Shown here one piece after another: positions 47,081 to 60,234 of a stretch of 64,000 nt of DNA (position 1 is the stretch's first letter; every line of letters begins with the position of its first letter). A model generated the notes under the pieces. The model saw nothing but the letters and a program-made list of their open reading frames with translations, did not search any database and had not been told where the DNA came from. Source of the DNA: Papaver somniferum (taxonomy: Eukaryota > Streptophyta > Magnoliopsida > Ranunculales > Papaveraceae); the NCBI RefSeq assembly GCF_003573695.1, contig NC_039365.1, positions 133,325,466 through 133,389,465 on the forward strand, given 5' to 3'. A program made the position numbers and the translations under genes.

Positions 47081-49159
47081 CATATGAACACTTTTCTCTT
47101 AACCTTGTTCATCTTAACACTTCCAGATCAATTGATAATCAAATGAATCTAATAAAAGTATACAAGACACAATGGAAGCAAAATCAGATTGATTCAAAAG
47201 AATCAGTTCATGAACTTTTTAGTCACGGTTTGCAGAGATTGCATTTCTTAATTTATCACTGTATTTGTTCATGAGTATGAAATCATACATAACCGATTTA
47301 ATAACTTGAACCACTTAAGTTTACAAACGGGTACGCGAACTTATGTTCCGGACATTGGTCACAAGCTGAAAGTTTGTAAACGCGAACGAGTACACAAACT
47401 TGGTTACCGAGCTTCAACAGTTAAATCAGTTTGTGAACGGGTATGCAAAATTAAGTACCCTGACTTAAACAGTTGAATAAGTTTGCGAACGGGTATGCAA
47501 ACTTCCGGTCCTGAATTCCGTTAAAACAGTTCGTACACAAAGTACACAAACCGTAATGTATCCAGACATGGGTTTAGATCTTAACTCCCATTTAAATCAT
47601 TGAAACATTCTTAGAAGACGACAATAGCTGTCTCACACAAATTATTAGCTTATAAGCAATTTTCAAGTGATCGGATGATCAACACGAAACATTCCGAGCC
47701 TACATCAAATGACTGTCTCACATAAATAATGTAAGATTACCAGGTGACTTTCACATGATCATCTTTTGACTTTTGTCAAGAATAATGATGAACGTAGTTA
47801 AAGCAAAAAGCTTTCCAACACATATTTCGAGAAAGATATAAGCGAGTTAAACTCAGCTCGAAATATCAAATGTGTATAATGTAAAGTCTATGTAGCTATA
47901 CCGCTTTTGTCTCAATAGGAGATAGAATAAAATAGACTTCTGAGTGATAGATGAGTTCAAGTCTCCATATACCTTTTGTTGATGAAGTTCCACAAGCTCC
48001 CCTTAGTAGTTCTTCGTCTTCAATCGATGAACGCCGTGAAGTCTAAAGCTCAACTACACATTCTATCCTAATCCAAGACATAGATATAAGTAGATAATAA
48101 ATCAAGACTTATATTTTTGACAACTAAACTTGACAAACAAGCTTGAGATAGCAACGCTTGCGAGTTCGACCGAGCAGTGCTCTAAAAATCTACCCATTTG
48201 TCGATTTTAGTGACAAAGCTATCAATACATATGGATTACAAAATAAATAAACTTTGTAGCTTCTCATCCAAATGCTTGATTTCCTTGGTTCTTCAACATT
48301 CCTTGAATTCTTCGTTACTCCAAGTACTCCAGTGATTCTGAACGTGTTCAACTCAGCATCATAGTTGTTGAAGATTCGTATCCATAATAATAAGAAAACA
48401 ATTGTTCTCAATTATTGTTATACAATGTCATAGTATTATCACATAGCATCACAACTTTGACAATAATACTACGTTGATATGTATCACTCGCCCTTAATCA
48501 ATACTTCATCTCACAATGAAAACCACTCCCCCTTACATATATGATCCGTAAACCATATGTATATGTAGTGTGACCTACAAAATAATTCTCCCCCTTTTTG
48601 TCAATATAAATTGGCAAAGGTACGAAAACTAACGGGATCATAATGAAATTCTCATAGAGACACTTCATGACTAAAAGATAACATATCAACTTTGTTTCGA
48701 TGATTTCACATAGTCAAAACTTAGTGTATTCATCAAGGAGTTTATAAAGATACAAGATAACTCCTATAATATTCCACAGCCGCACTCTCCACAAAGATTT
48801 GGCAATTAAGCACAAGTTCAATTAAGAACTCTCCCCCATAATATGTCATTCCCGAAAGAACAACAAAGCGACCTTACTTTTACAAGAAAAGAAGGATTTC
48901 TTTGGACATTAACAAATCACATGAAACATGAATTTTTATCCTGAAAACTCAATTAAGTTAACCACAAAGGAATCTTAATGATTAATTTAATCGGAAATGC
49001 TCAACATAAGAAAACTTACGGAGTCATATAGTACTTTCACATAGAAGTGGATCGGGAAAAGATCAATACCGCGAAATATTCAAAGATTCATTCTATTTTG
49101 CATCAATATTTGCATAATAATACCATAAACTTAATCTTTGACATATAATTCAATATTTC
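47081..49159 (-). mobile_element. SIRE-type copia remnant (element B)
   Basis: On the minus strand: the 3' part of the internal region (49159-48188), with 'gacaaaaagggggagaatt'-type SIRE purine blocks, then a partial LTR (48187-47081, about 1.1 of 2.4 kb). The LTR stops exactly where element A ends, and the internal region stops exactly where element C begins. B is thus the oldest piece, cut by both neighbours. Its LTR terminal TG is mutated. Confidence 0.8.
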
Positions 49160-51545
49160 TGAAAAAGAGAGGGTCTAACAACCTCACCCAATATTTCGCT
49201 TAGCAATCTGTATGGACTAACTCCAATATACTTACAAGAGAATCAACTAGACAGTTAGACTCGATCTTATAAAAAGTATATCAAAGAGTTATATCTCAAT
49301 CTCTCAATTCAATCCGCAATCAAACAAATAATAATTTGCGATCCCGATTGAATATTAGAGAGATTACTTGAACAGTACCAAAGACCAATGTTCAAGGATC
49401 AATCAATTTCAATCAACAACCAAAGGTTGGATTTACCAATTGATCGATTCAACGCACAACCTGTGATATTTCAATTATATAATAAAATATAATTCGAAAA
49501 AGAAATAACATAGACACCTGAAGTTTTGTTAACGAGGAAACCGCAAATGCAGAAAAACCCGGGGACCTAGTCCAGATTGAACACCACACTGTATTAAGCC
49601 TCTACAGACACTAGACTACTACAAACTAACTTCGCTCTGGACTGTAGTTGAACCCCAATCAATCTCACACTGATCCAAGGTACAGTTGCGATCCTTACGT
49701 CTCTGATCCCAACAGGATACTACGCACTTGATTCCCTTAGCTGATCTCACCCAAAACTAAGAGTTGCTAAGACCCAAAGTCGAAGACGTGATAAACAAAT
49801 CCGTATCACACAGAAAAGTCTATAGGAATAGATAAATCTGTCTCCCACAGAAATACCTACGGGTCTTGTTCCATCTTTTGATAAATCAAGGTGAACAGGA
49901 ACCAATTGATATACCAGACTTATATTCCCGAAGAACATCCTAGAAATATCAATCACCTCACAATAATCTTAATCGACTAGCGAAACAAGATACTGTGGAA
50001 TCACAAACGATGAGACGAAGGTGTTTGTGACTAATTTTTGTCTTTTCTATCTAAGATATAAATTACAAGCCAATCTTACGATTGCACTCAAACATGATAG
50101 AAACAACAAGATCAGATCACGCAACTACAGAGAAAATAGTTGGGTCTGGCTTCACAATCCCGATGAAGTCTGTAAGTCGTTAACCTACAGGGTTTCGTGA
50201 AAAACCTAAGGTTAAAGGAGAATCGACTCTAGCTTATACAACTAGTATCACACATGAGGTGTGGGGATTAGGTTTCCCAGTTGCTAGAGTTCTCATTTAT
50301 ACAGTCTCCAAATCAGGGTTTGCAATCTAAATTACCTTGGTAACAAAGCATTCAATATTCACCGTTAGATGAAAACCTGATTAGATTCAAGCTAATATCT
50401 TTCAACTGTTAGATCGAACTTAGCTTGTTACCCGCAAATAAAATGCACGTTTATTTAGGTTTGAGTAATCGTACCTAAACGTGTACACTTAGTTGGTTCA
50501 ACAATAGTTAACCAATGGTTAGCCATATGAGCACTTTCATATCAACCTTATTCATCTTCATCACAACTAGTTCAAATGACTCAAATGAACTAGTTGGAGA
50601 GTTGTTCAATTGCTTAGATCTTATATAAGTATACAAGACAAAATCAAAGCAAAATCGGTTTTGATTCACTCGAATCAATTCATGAACATTATATCCACGG
50701 TTTGCAAAGATTGCATTCCTTAATATGTAAATGTGTTAGTTCATGAACAAACCGATTTTAGAAAGTAACCTACTTAAGTATGCATACGGGTACGCGTACT
50801 TAAGTAACCGGATTGAGTTTGTTTTTCACTTTCAAACTCCAGCGAAAATTCAAGGACGTGAACATTCCGCCAGCATGTGTATGAGTACACATACTTACCC
50901 GGATTTCCAACAACCGCCAGTACGCGTACGAGTACGCATACTTTGGGTTCCCGGTTTTGGACTTTTATACAAATGTGAGAACTCACCATGTTTATATCCA
51001 AAGATGTTTACATGTTTCTAAACTCTCATTTCAATCATTGAAACTTTCTTAGAGGATGTTATATAGTTGTTATTCACAAATTATTTTTCATCAAAGTGAT
51101 TTTCAAGTTATTGAAATAATCAACATGACTTTCGTCACGATTAAAGATGAACTTGGCCAAAGCGAAAGCTTACCAACACATATTTAGAGAAATAGATAAG
51201 CGATATAAACTCGGCTCGAAATAGCAAATATGTATAATCAAAGTCTATATAGTAATATGACTTTTGTCTCAAGATAAGAGATAAAATAGATATACTTTTG
51301 AGTGATAGATAAGTTCAAGTCTCCACATACCTTTTTGTCAATGAAGTTCCACAAGTTCTTTGAGTAGTTCTTCGTCTTTACATGATGAACGCCATGGAGT
51401 ATAGAGCTCAACTACACTTACTATCCTAGTCCGAGACTTAGCTATAAGTATACTAGAAATCAAGACTTATAGTTTTGGCAATTAAACTTGACAAACAAGC
51501 TTGAGATAGCAACGCTTGCGAGTTCTACCGAGCAGTGCTCTAACA
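49160..51545 (-). repeat. 3' LTR of SIRE element C
   Basis: Terminal words TGTTAGAGCAC and CTCTCTTTTTCA (minus strand). Its length differs by two bases from the LTR of element A. The U3 has repeated GTACGCGTAC-like words at 50775-50945. Confidence 0.85.
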
Positions 51546-52897
51546 ATCTCCCCCTTTGTCAATTTTAGTGAAAAAACTTTCAATACATATGGAATACAAA
51601 ATAAATAAACTTTATAGTTTCTCATTCAAATGCTTGATCTCCTTGGTTCTTCAACATTACTCGAAATCTTCATCACTTCCAAGTACTCCAATGATTCTAA
51701 AGATGTTCAGTTCAACATCATCGTTGTTGAAGATCCGTAGCCGTAACAATGAGAAGACAATAGCTCTCAATCATTGTTATACAGTGTCATAGTATTATTA
51801 CACAACATCAAAGTTCAATTGTATCACAACTTTGACAACAATACTATGGTGATATGTATCACTCCCCCTTAGTCAATACTTCATCTCACATGAAAACCAC
51901 TCCCCCTTACATAATGATCCGAAAACCATATGTATTTGTAGTGTGAACTACACATTAATTCTCCCCCTTTTTGTCAATAAAATTGGCAAAGGTACGAAAA
52001 TTAGTGGGATCCTAATGAAATTTCCATAGAGATACTTCATGACCAAAAGAAGAGCACATATCAACTTTTTTAGATGCAATCACATAGTCAAAACTAAATG
52101 CATTCATCGAGGAGTTTATAAAGATACAAGATAACCCTTATAATATTCCACAGCCGCACTCCTCACAAAGATTTGGCAATTATGCACAAGTTCAATTAAT
52201 TACTCTCCCCCATAAAATTTGATTCCCGAAAGAACAACAAGGGCGACCTTACTTTCACAAGAAAAGAAGGATTTATATGGACATTAATAAATCTCATAAG
52301 TATACGAATTTGTATCAAAAAAATCTCAATTAAATTAACCACAAGAGATCCTATGATTAATTTAATCGGAAATGCTCACATAAGAAAACTTACGGAGCCG
52401 CACAATATTTTACATAAAATATGGATCCGGGAAGATTAATACTGCGGAATAAACAAAGATTCATTCTGTTCTTCATCACTATTTGCACAATGACATATAA
52501 TAGACTTAATCTTTGTAAACAAAAGCTCATCCTATCTTCCATCAATATTTTCATAATGACATAATAGGCTTATCTTTTGTTTGTCAAAAGTACATTCAAT
52601 CTTTTATCAATACTTACATATTGACATATGAAAGACTTAACTTTTTACCACATGTGGGACAATTATAGTCCACGGATGCAAACACACATATCCCATAACA
52701 AGTTGCAATATATGAAACCATAAAGATTAATACTGCAAAATCATCTTCCAAATAAACTTTATAATTTAAATAAATAAATCTAAAAACATTGCAAGATGAA
52801 AATCGTTGGAAATAGCTATGTGTACTCACAATAATGGCTATTCCAAACCCTAGTTATCCTTCTTAAAACATAAGAATAAATTCTCATAAGAAGTTTC

Positions 52898-53281
52898 CTA
52901 GACATTAAGACCTTTGAAAAATTCTTTATCGTCCCCGAACTCCTTGTCGTCAACATCCATTGGGACATAAGGTTCGTGAAGAAAGGAGTTGATATCAACA
53001 AACCTTCTTGACTGATTCCGAACCAGGGCCTTCTGAATTTCAAGAGTCTTAAACACAAAAGCCTTTATTTTCTGCACTTCCTTTCTTAATTCTTTCAATT
53101 CTTCAAGAACACCAGAAAATTTCTGAAGATTTGAAGGGACGGCTCTTGGTTTTCTCACATTCCTCCTTTTTATTTTCAGGTTTGGGTAAACAGGAGGAAT
53201 GTTTTTTTTCCTTCATGATTGATGGCTTAACAATCATACTAACATCTTTCCCATCAGAAGCTATGATGCTTGGAGTCTCCA
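52898..53281 (-). pseudogene. Coiled-coil frame inside SIRE element C
   Basis: A 5' part (ATG at about 53281, METPSIIASDGKDVS) and a downstream part (MRKPRAVPSNL ... ELKELRKEVQKIKAF) overlap in different frames near 53158, which suggests one frameshifted reading frame. The downstream part has a charged heptad-like stretch that predicts a coiled coil, then an acidic tail. I do not recognise a named family. Its position after the gag knuckle suggests an element-encoded accessory or gag-derived product, which is inference. Confidence 0.4.
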
Positions 53282-53847
53282 TAGTATTATGGGTTTGTGA
53301 GAGGAAATTCTCAAAACAAGCTCTACAAACAAAACTTATGACAAAAGAGTTTCTTAGAGAAGGAAAAAGGAATGTAGGGTTACAGAACCTTTATACACTC
53401 AAAGGATTCATGTATGCACAACTCTTACCCTAAAAAGGAAGAATTTTCTAATTTAACCCTCTTTTATTGATTAAACAAGGAGGACTTTTCCAATATAAAT
53501 TAAATATAAAAAGTGGCATGAAGTCCAGACTTTACAATGCTCACATAGAAAAAACATAGAAAAAAGAAAATCAAAACAAACTAGAAGAATTTTCTTTTCC
53601 TTAAGCCTGAGCTGTGCTAAATCTTGTCTCTTTTGATCAGGCATATGAGACAAGATGCACAAACCAACACAATTTAAGTTGTGCTGGGGTGAACAATGAT
53701 CTGTCCACCATATCCTTTTCGAATGGAATTCATAGAGCGTTGTTTCTCATAGCGTTTAGACCATAAATATCTTTATAATGATCTAGTATTTTCTTTAGAA
53801 ACTAACTTCTTTGAAGAAGAGATGCGTTTACATACCTCTGACGATTT

Positions 53848-54192
53848 TTACACAAGTTTTAGCTTTTTTGCTAATCGATTCGCTCTTAGTTGAAGTTTGT
53901 TGACATATCTCATTTTGTGTTTGAACTTGAAACAATTTGATAACTCATGACCTCTGAGAGAACAATAAGGACATGTCAACCTGGAAGAAGATTCAGACGC
54001 CCGAGATGTTTATGCAGCTAGACACATAGTGGAACCTGAAAAATCAGAAAAGGAGTTTCCAATAGAAACAAGTAAATCAATTTTTTCTTCCAGATTGGTT
54101 GAGATTTCTTCTGAAAGAATATCAATATTGATGTATGTATTGCTGCAATTATCAAAATCAATATTGAAAATGCACGGGTCTAACAACCACAC
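53848..54192 (-). pseudogene. SIRE gag remnant with CCHC zinc knuckle
   Basis: The frame continues from about 54192 through one stop (near 54013) to a CX2CX4HX4C knuckle, CPYCSLRGHELSNC, at 53932-53973. A basic tail follows (KHKMRYVNKLQLRANR) and the frame stops at 53848. The knuckle is the nucleic-acid-binding part of copia gag. Most of gag and all of pol are missing. Confidence 0.7.
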
Positions 54193-55791
54193 CCAATATT
54201 TCGCTTAGAAATCTGTATGGACAAACTCCAATATACTTTCTAGAGAATCAACTAGACAGTCAGACTCAATCTAGATAAAAGTACATCAAAGAGTTTTTAT
54301 CTCTATCTCTCGATTCAAATCTTACTCAAGCAAACTGCGAGTCTCAATTTAAATACAAGAGAGATAAACTTGGATGGTACCAAAGACCAATATCCAAGTG
54401 TCAATCAATTTAAATCAACAACTAAAAGGTCAGATATTCTAATTGATTGAACAACGCACAACCTGTATTATTTTAATTATATAAACAAATATAATGCGGA
54501 AAATAAATAACACAGACACCAGAAATTTTGTTAACGAGAAAACCGCAAATGCAGAAAAACCCCTGGACCTAGTCCAGATTGAACACACACTGTATTAAGC
54601 CGCTACAGACACTAGCCTACTCCAAACTAACTTCGGTCTGGACTGTAGTTGAACCCCAACCAATCTCACAATGATCCAAGGTACAGTTATTCTCCAACGT
54701 CTCTGATCCCAGAAGGATACTACGTACTTGATTTCCTTAGCTGATCTCACCCACAACTAAGAGTTGCTACGACCCAAAGTCGAAGACTTTAACAAACAAA
54801 TCTGTATCACGCAGAAAAGTTTATGGTAATAGATAAATCCGTCTCCCACGAATATACCTACGAGTTTTGTTCCATCTTTTGATAAATAAAAGTGAACAAG
54901 AACCAATTGATAATCCAGACTTATATTCCCGAAGAACAGCCTAGTATTATCAATCACCTCACAATAGTCTTAATCAACGCAGCGAAAAAAGATACTATGG
55001 AATCATAAACGATGAGACGAAGATGTTTGTGATTACTTTTTATCTTGCCTATCGGAGATAGAAATCTCAAGCCAATTATTACAATTGTACTCGTACGATA
55101 GAAACAGCAAGATCAGATCACACAACTACAAGAAAAGTAGTATCGGTCTGGCTTCACAATCCCAATGATATCTTTCAGTCGTTAACCTGGTTTAGAAGAA
55201 GAAATCAAAGGTTAAAGGAGAACCGACTCTAGCTTAGCACAACTAGTATCACATATAATGTGTAGGGATTAGGTTTCCCAGTTTCTAGACTTCTCCCTTA
55301 TATAGTCTTTCAAATCAGGGTTTGCAATCAATGCTAGCTTGGTAACAAAGCATTCAATATTCACCGTTAGATGAAAACCTGATTTAGATTCAAGCTAATA
55401 TTTATCAACCGTTAGATTGAAAACATAGCTTGTTATACACAAATGAAATGCACGTTCCTGGGCTTGTGTAACCGTACCCAAACTTGTACATTAGTTGGTT
55501 CAACAATAGTTAACCAAATGGTTAGCCATATGATCACTTTCATATCAACCATATTCTTCTTCACCATAACTAGTTCAAATGACTCAAATAAACTAGTTAG
55601 AGAGTTGTTCAATTGAAAGGAAATCTTATGTACTACACAAGACACAATTGAAGCAAAAAAGATTTGATTCACATGAATTGGTTCATGAACTCTATAGCCA
55701 CAGTTGTAATTGCATTCCTTAGTTTATAAAGATAAGTTCACTAAACATCGTTTTTAGACATAACCTATTCAAGTTCGCGGACTGGGTTCGT
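54165..55791 (-). repeat. 5' LTR of SIRE element C, cut by Athila insertion
   Basis: Aligns with 49160 to about 50795 of the other LTR. It then changes abruptly after 'gactgggttcg' to tgatgtatttt, the end of the Athila LTR. The remaining roughly 0.75 kb should lie beyond the right edge of the window. Confidence 0.8.
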
Positions 55792-58292
55792 GATGTATTT
55801 TAAAAGTTGTTGTAGTAAAAAGGTTCGCTGAGACTTGTGAAGAAAGATTATTTTAGACTTAATTTTAAATAAAAATATAGGAAACTTAACTAAAAGTGAT
55901 ATGAAAAATATGGAGAAGACTGGGGCTATGGATTCCACTAATTACCAATATCAAAGTGATTTTATATTCTCTAATTATAATTATGCAAATCCTTCATTCA
56001 AATTGATTCTAAATATTGCAAAAGTTGATTTTTTTAGAAATAACAATTATAAATCGAAAGTATAGGACATCAAAACCCTAGGCTAGCATGCTCCATCAAT
56101 TGAAATAACAATTGTTTAACAAAAACCATTTTTTTCTATTTATTTATCAAGGCAAATAATCATATAATAATTGCATAAATTAAATAAAATAGAGATTACC
56201 ACATTTTATTGGTGAAATAGCTTCCTCCGTCGCCCCAGAGGATGGGTTTAGCTCATCATTGTATAAACTTGCTCAAAGTATTGATTCATGCTCAAAATTT
56301 GTTTACAAAGATGAAATGGAGAGAAAATAATGAAAAATCGGGTATTTGCAACGTTTATAATTGTTGCAAAACACTGTTACAAAGAACGATAAAAGATAAC
56401 TGCTGTTGTTGTCTCTCTGCGACCCTCATGTGTCTGTCGTTGTCACTGTTGATAAACGACTATCTTCGTCAGTCTGTTCTTCGTGTTCTTCAGTTCTGCA
56501 ACAGCAGAAATGGTGTTCTCTGCAACTCGATTTTTCGGCTCTGTGATGCTCTCTAACTCTCTCAAACTCCCCCTCTCTCCTCCTCGAAACCTCATAAACA
56601 TATTTATATCCAACAGGTGAAGAAAATCCTCCGTAATAACTCAAACTTATCTTCATATATCCGGCAGTGAAGAAAATATTTTCTGGAATATTTTCTTTCG
56701 ATTCTTGATTCCTTCACGCGTCTGTGGATGTCAACTTATCCTTTTTTACCTCTTACACGCTTCCAACAGTTGTTAGAGTCTTCCCAGCATGTGCAAACTC
56801 TCTCCAACTCATGCAAATCCCGTGAATATCTCCTCTCTTTGCACACACACCTCTGTTTTCTTCCCAACGATTATCCAGCCAAACTGGATCAATTCCAACG
56901 ACCCTACCACGCCTGTTAAGCCAAATAAAGTCTTCCCATGAAGTTTCAGCCATTGAATCACATTATAACCCCTCCAAATCATGAACTGAAAATCTGTGAA
57001 TATTTTCCCGCCAAAATTTATATTTGAATTTGAAGAAGATGGGTGTTGTGGACAAAAATGGGTGATGTGGACAAAAATGGGCCACATATAGCCGAGGGTG
57101 ACAGTTAGCAAAAATGGGGGTCCGTATAGCAAATGTCCTCCGGGGTGCTCCGAGCAACTTTTCGAGCCGAATTTTCCAACAATATTTATTTTCCAAAAAT
57201 ACCTAATAATACATAAAAAAACAATATTAGTAAAAAAATCGAGTTCCAACAATATAGACATTGAGGACAATTTAGACACAAAAATATGTCTATCAAATAC
57301 CTCCAAACTTATTATTTGCTAGTCCTCGAGTAAATATAGAAAATAAAAATGACTACACTTAGCACGTGCAGTAAGCCGTTAAACCGCTAGGTGGCCCTAG
57401 TGGCGGAGTGTTTTCTCTGGAGGGCTTACCAGAGGTATACCCACAAAACCTTTATACTCCAGACCCTAGCTATCTACACAGAACCTTGGAAGGTACTAAA
57501 GAATCTCCTTGGTTGGCATACTTATTGACTACAGGAGGAAGTACCCTGATGCGAAATTCCAATTGTTGTACACGAGTTTGCACTCAAGCATACTAAAATT
57601 CATATGAAGTGACAGAGCTCTACTCAGATAGTGGCACTATGGACATCAATATCCGGAGTCAAAACTAATCATATGGATAGATCAAGAAGATGGATATAGA
57701 AAAACATAGATGGTTTTGATGTTTACTAGGTGAACGGTGTTTCTCATATATGTCTGAAGGCCTCCGCCAAAATGAACCTATCCTAATGGACTGAGATACT
57801 GGTCTGACTAATATCAGCACACTGGCATATAAAAGGGTACCGGTGGTCGATAATCCTAACTCTAGGTCAACACAACTGGCATATACAAGGGTTCCAGTGG
57901 TCGACTTTATTGAATTTATTCTAGTTGGTCAAATGGTCTGTTTTTTTTTTTGTTTTTTTTTTATCTCAATCACTCTAATTCACCCTAGCATTGGTAACAA
58001 CTTGAATCGTGAGCCCCACCTAATCACTTAGAGAAACATAGTTTAAAAATAAAACAAAACAAAAACAGAAGTGAAAAGGACTCAACGAGATATGGTGAAA
58101 CTATCATGTTATTTCTAACACCTGAGCTTTGTGCTTTTATGAATAGACTCTTTAGATGTTGCCATCTAGTCAGATTGGTTCCTCAACTCCTATAACCAAA
58201 ATGCTTTCATCCACTTAGATTGGTTAGTTCCATCCTTAATATGCATAAATTTCTAGGCTCTGGAGTTTATTTATTGCAAATAAAATCTAACA
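55792..58292 (-). repeat. Probable 3' LTR of the Athila element
   Basis: The left edge is fixed by the break in the SIRE LTR: TGATGTATTTT begins at 55792 (ATACATCA on the minus strand). The right edge is placed at ...taaaatctaaca (58292), giving minus-strand termini TGTTAG...CATCA, about 10 bp from the polypurine tract. About 2.5 kb fits Athila LTRs. A TATA-like box (gatataaata, 56601-56610, minus) may be its promoter. A direct repeat of roughly 30 bp (57824-57850 and 57877-57905) lies inside. The exact right boundary is uncertain. Open frames here have no domains. Confidence 0.55.
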
Positions 58293-58300
58293 AAAAGTTT

Positions 58301-58320
58301 CTTCCCTACCCCCAAACTTA
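58301..58320 (-). promoter_or_regulatory. Polypurine tract of the Athila element
   Basis: The minus strand reads taagtttgggggtagggaag. A G-rich purine run between integrase and LTR is the expected plus-strand primer site. Confidence 0.65.
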
Positions 58321-58478
58321 AATCTAACATTGTCCTCAATGTTTCTAAAGAAAGAGCAATACCAAACAGTGAAGTAACATGAGGAATTAGTAAAGAGAGA
58401 AGTCGGAAAGATAGTACCCGGGTGAAGAGAGAAATCAAAAACTAATATAAAACAACATACAATCGCCTCGATGGTCAA

Positions 58479-60002
58479 TCAAGGGTAAACGGGGTCCTCC
58501 AGAGGGACCTCCTCAATATCATCTGTAGGAAAGGGCTCTAAAAAAGGTTTCAATTTATGACCGTTAACCTTTGAAGAACTACTACCATCTGTTGTCTCGA
58601 TCTCAACAGCTCCATAAGGAAAGACAGTGCGAACAATAAAAGGACCCGTCCACCGAGAACGTAACTTCCCAGGGAAAAAATGCAAGCGGGTATCATACAG
58701 AAGAACTTTTTGACCTGGAGAAAATGACTTTCTTAAGATATTTCTATCATGCACAAGTTTCATTTTGTTCTTATACTCCTTAGTACTATCGTATGCATCT
58801 CTACGAATCTCTTCCAACTCATTGAGCTGGAGTTTCCTATGGGCTCCTGCCTTGTCAAGTGAAAAATTTAGCTGCTTAACAGCCCAATAAGCTCTATGTT
58901 CTAACTCAACAGGTAAGTGACATGCATTGCCATACACAAGTCGGTAAGGTGACATTCCAATGGGGGTCTTAAACGCAGTTCGGTAAGCCCACAAGGCATC
59001 AGTAAGCCTAGACGACCAGTCTTTCCAATTAGGATTAACTGTTTTCTCTAATATACGTTTTATCTCCCTATTGGAAACTTCTACCTGACCACTAGTCTGT
59101 GGATGATATGGGGTAGCTACCTTATGTATAATACCATATTTCTTCATCAAAAGCCTAAAAGGTCCATTACAAAAGTGCGACCCTCCATCACTAATTATAG
59201 CTCGCGGTGTACCAAAACATGTAAGTATATTATTTTTCAAGAACTCAATCACAACCCTATGGTCATTGGTTTTACACGCAGCCGCCTCAATCCACTTAGA
59301 GACATAGTCTACAGCGACAAGGATGTATAAGTTACCAAAAGAATTAGGAAACGGACCCATAAAGTCAATACCCCACACATCAAAGACCTCCACAACTAAA
59401 ATAGGGTTCAAGGGCATCATGTTCCTACGGGAAATGGTTCCTAATTTCTGGCAACGTTCACAAGTCACACAGTAACTGTGGGAGTCTTTAAACAACGAAG
59501 GCCAATAGAATCCACACTGCAATATCTTAGCAGCAGTTTTCCTAGCACTAAAGTGACCCCCACAAGCATGATCATGACAAAAGGAAATAATACTGGACTG
59601 GTCACTCTCAGGTATACATCTCCTAATAATCTGGTCTGGACAATACTTAAACAAATAAGGATCATCCCAAAAGAAGTGCTTAACCTCAGCTAAAAACCTA
59701 GAACGATCTTGTTTACCCCAATGTTGGGGCATTCGACCAGTAACAAGATAGTTCACTATATTCGCATACCAAGGTAATTGGGTAACAAAGAACAATTGTT
59801 CATCAGGAAAGCTATCCCTTATAGGAAGGGAATCATCAGGGGAACTAACAACTAGCCTAGACAAGTGGTCTGCTACAACATTTTCGGCACCCTTTTTGTC
59901 TCTAATGTCTGGAGAAAACTCTTGCAACAAAAGGATCCACCTAATCAATCTAGGTTTTGTATCCTTCTTAGACAAAAGATATTTCAAAGCAGCATGATCA
60001 GT
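58479..60002 (-). pseudogene. Athila integrase with end of RNase H
   Basis: The open frame is 502 codons from 59987, and its first residues are the end of RNase H (MKYLLSKKD). The zinc-binding His/Cys region includes H145, C176 and C179. The catalytic triad is D208 (WGIDFMGPF), D267 (ISDGGSHF) and E303 ([10 protein letters not shown]), with the D-35-E spacing intact. Near the C-terminus there is a GPF/Y-type module ([18 protein letters not shown]) and no chromodomain. This domain is the best preserved part of the element. Confidence 0.88.
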
Positions 60003-60234
60003 ATATTGATGATCTTAGAACCTAAGAGATAGGGTCTAAACTTGTCTAAGGCAAACACAATGGCTAACAGTTCCTTCTCAGTAGTGGTATAGTTCAACTG
60101 GGCATCATTCAGAGTTTTGCTAGCATAGTAAATCACATGAAGTAATTTGTTTTCTCGCTGACCTAGCACAACACCAATAGCATAATCTGAAGCACACATG
60201 ATCTCAAAGGGTAGGTTCCAGTTGGGTGCCTGGA
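59984..60234 (-). pseudogene. Athila RNase H, frameshifted at both ends
   Basis: SDYAIGVVLGQREN, YYASKTLNDAQLNY and TEKELLAIVFALDKFRPYL are RNase H motifs. The frame shifts near 60235 from the RT frame and again near 60003 into the integrase frame, so no continuous product is possible. The residue expected before ASDYA is also missing. Confidence 0.85.

Larger units (their letters stand above)
49160..55791 (-). mobile_element. Non-autonomous SIRE-type copia (element C)
   Basis: The element has two LTRs in minus orientation: the 3' LTR 49160-51545 (2386 bp, complete, TG...CA) and the 5' LTR 54165-55791 (interrupted by the Athila element). The internal region is only about 2.6 kb and holds gag scraps and the purine-block 3' end. 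Protease, integrase, reverse transcriptase and RNase H are all absent, so it needed help from a full copy. The polypurine tract (gacaaagggggagat) adjoins the 3' LTR at 51546-51560. No tRNA-Met primer site is recognisable next to the 5' LTR. Confidence 0.85.

Noticed and set aside
52898..53433. Plus-strand frame overlapping the SIRE interior (53131-53433)
   Set aside because: Antisense shadow of the element's own minus-strand frame.
56242..57596. Several frames in the Athila LTR region, possible env
   Set aside because: Short, on both strands, without signal peptide, membrane segment or Athila env-like motifs.
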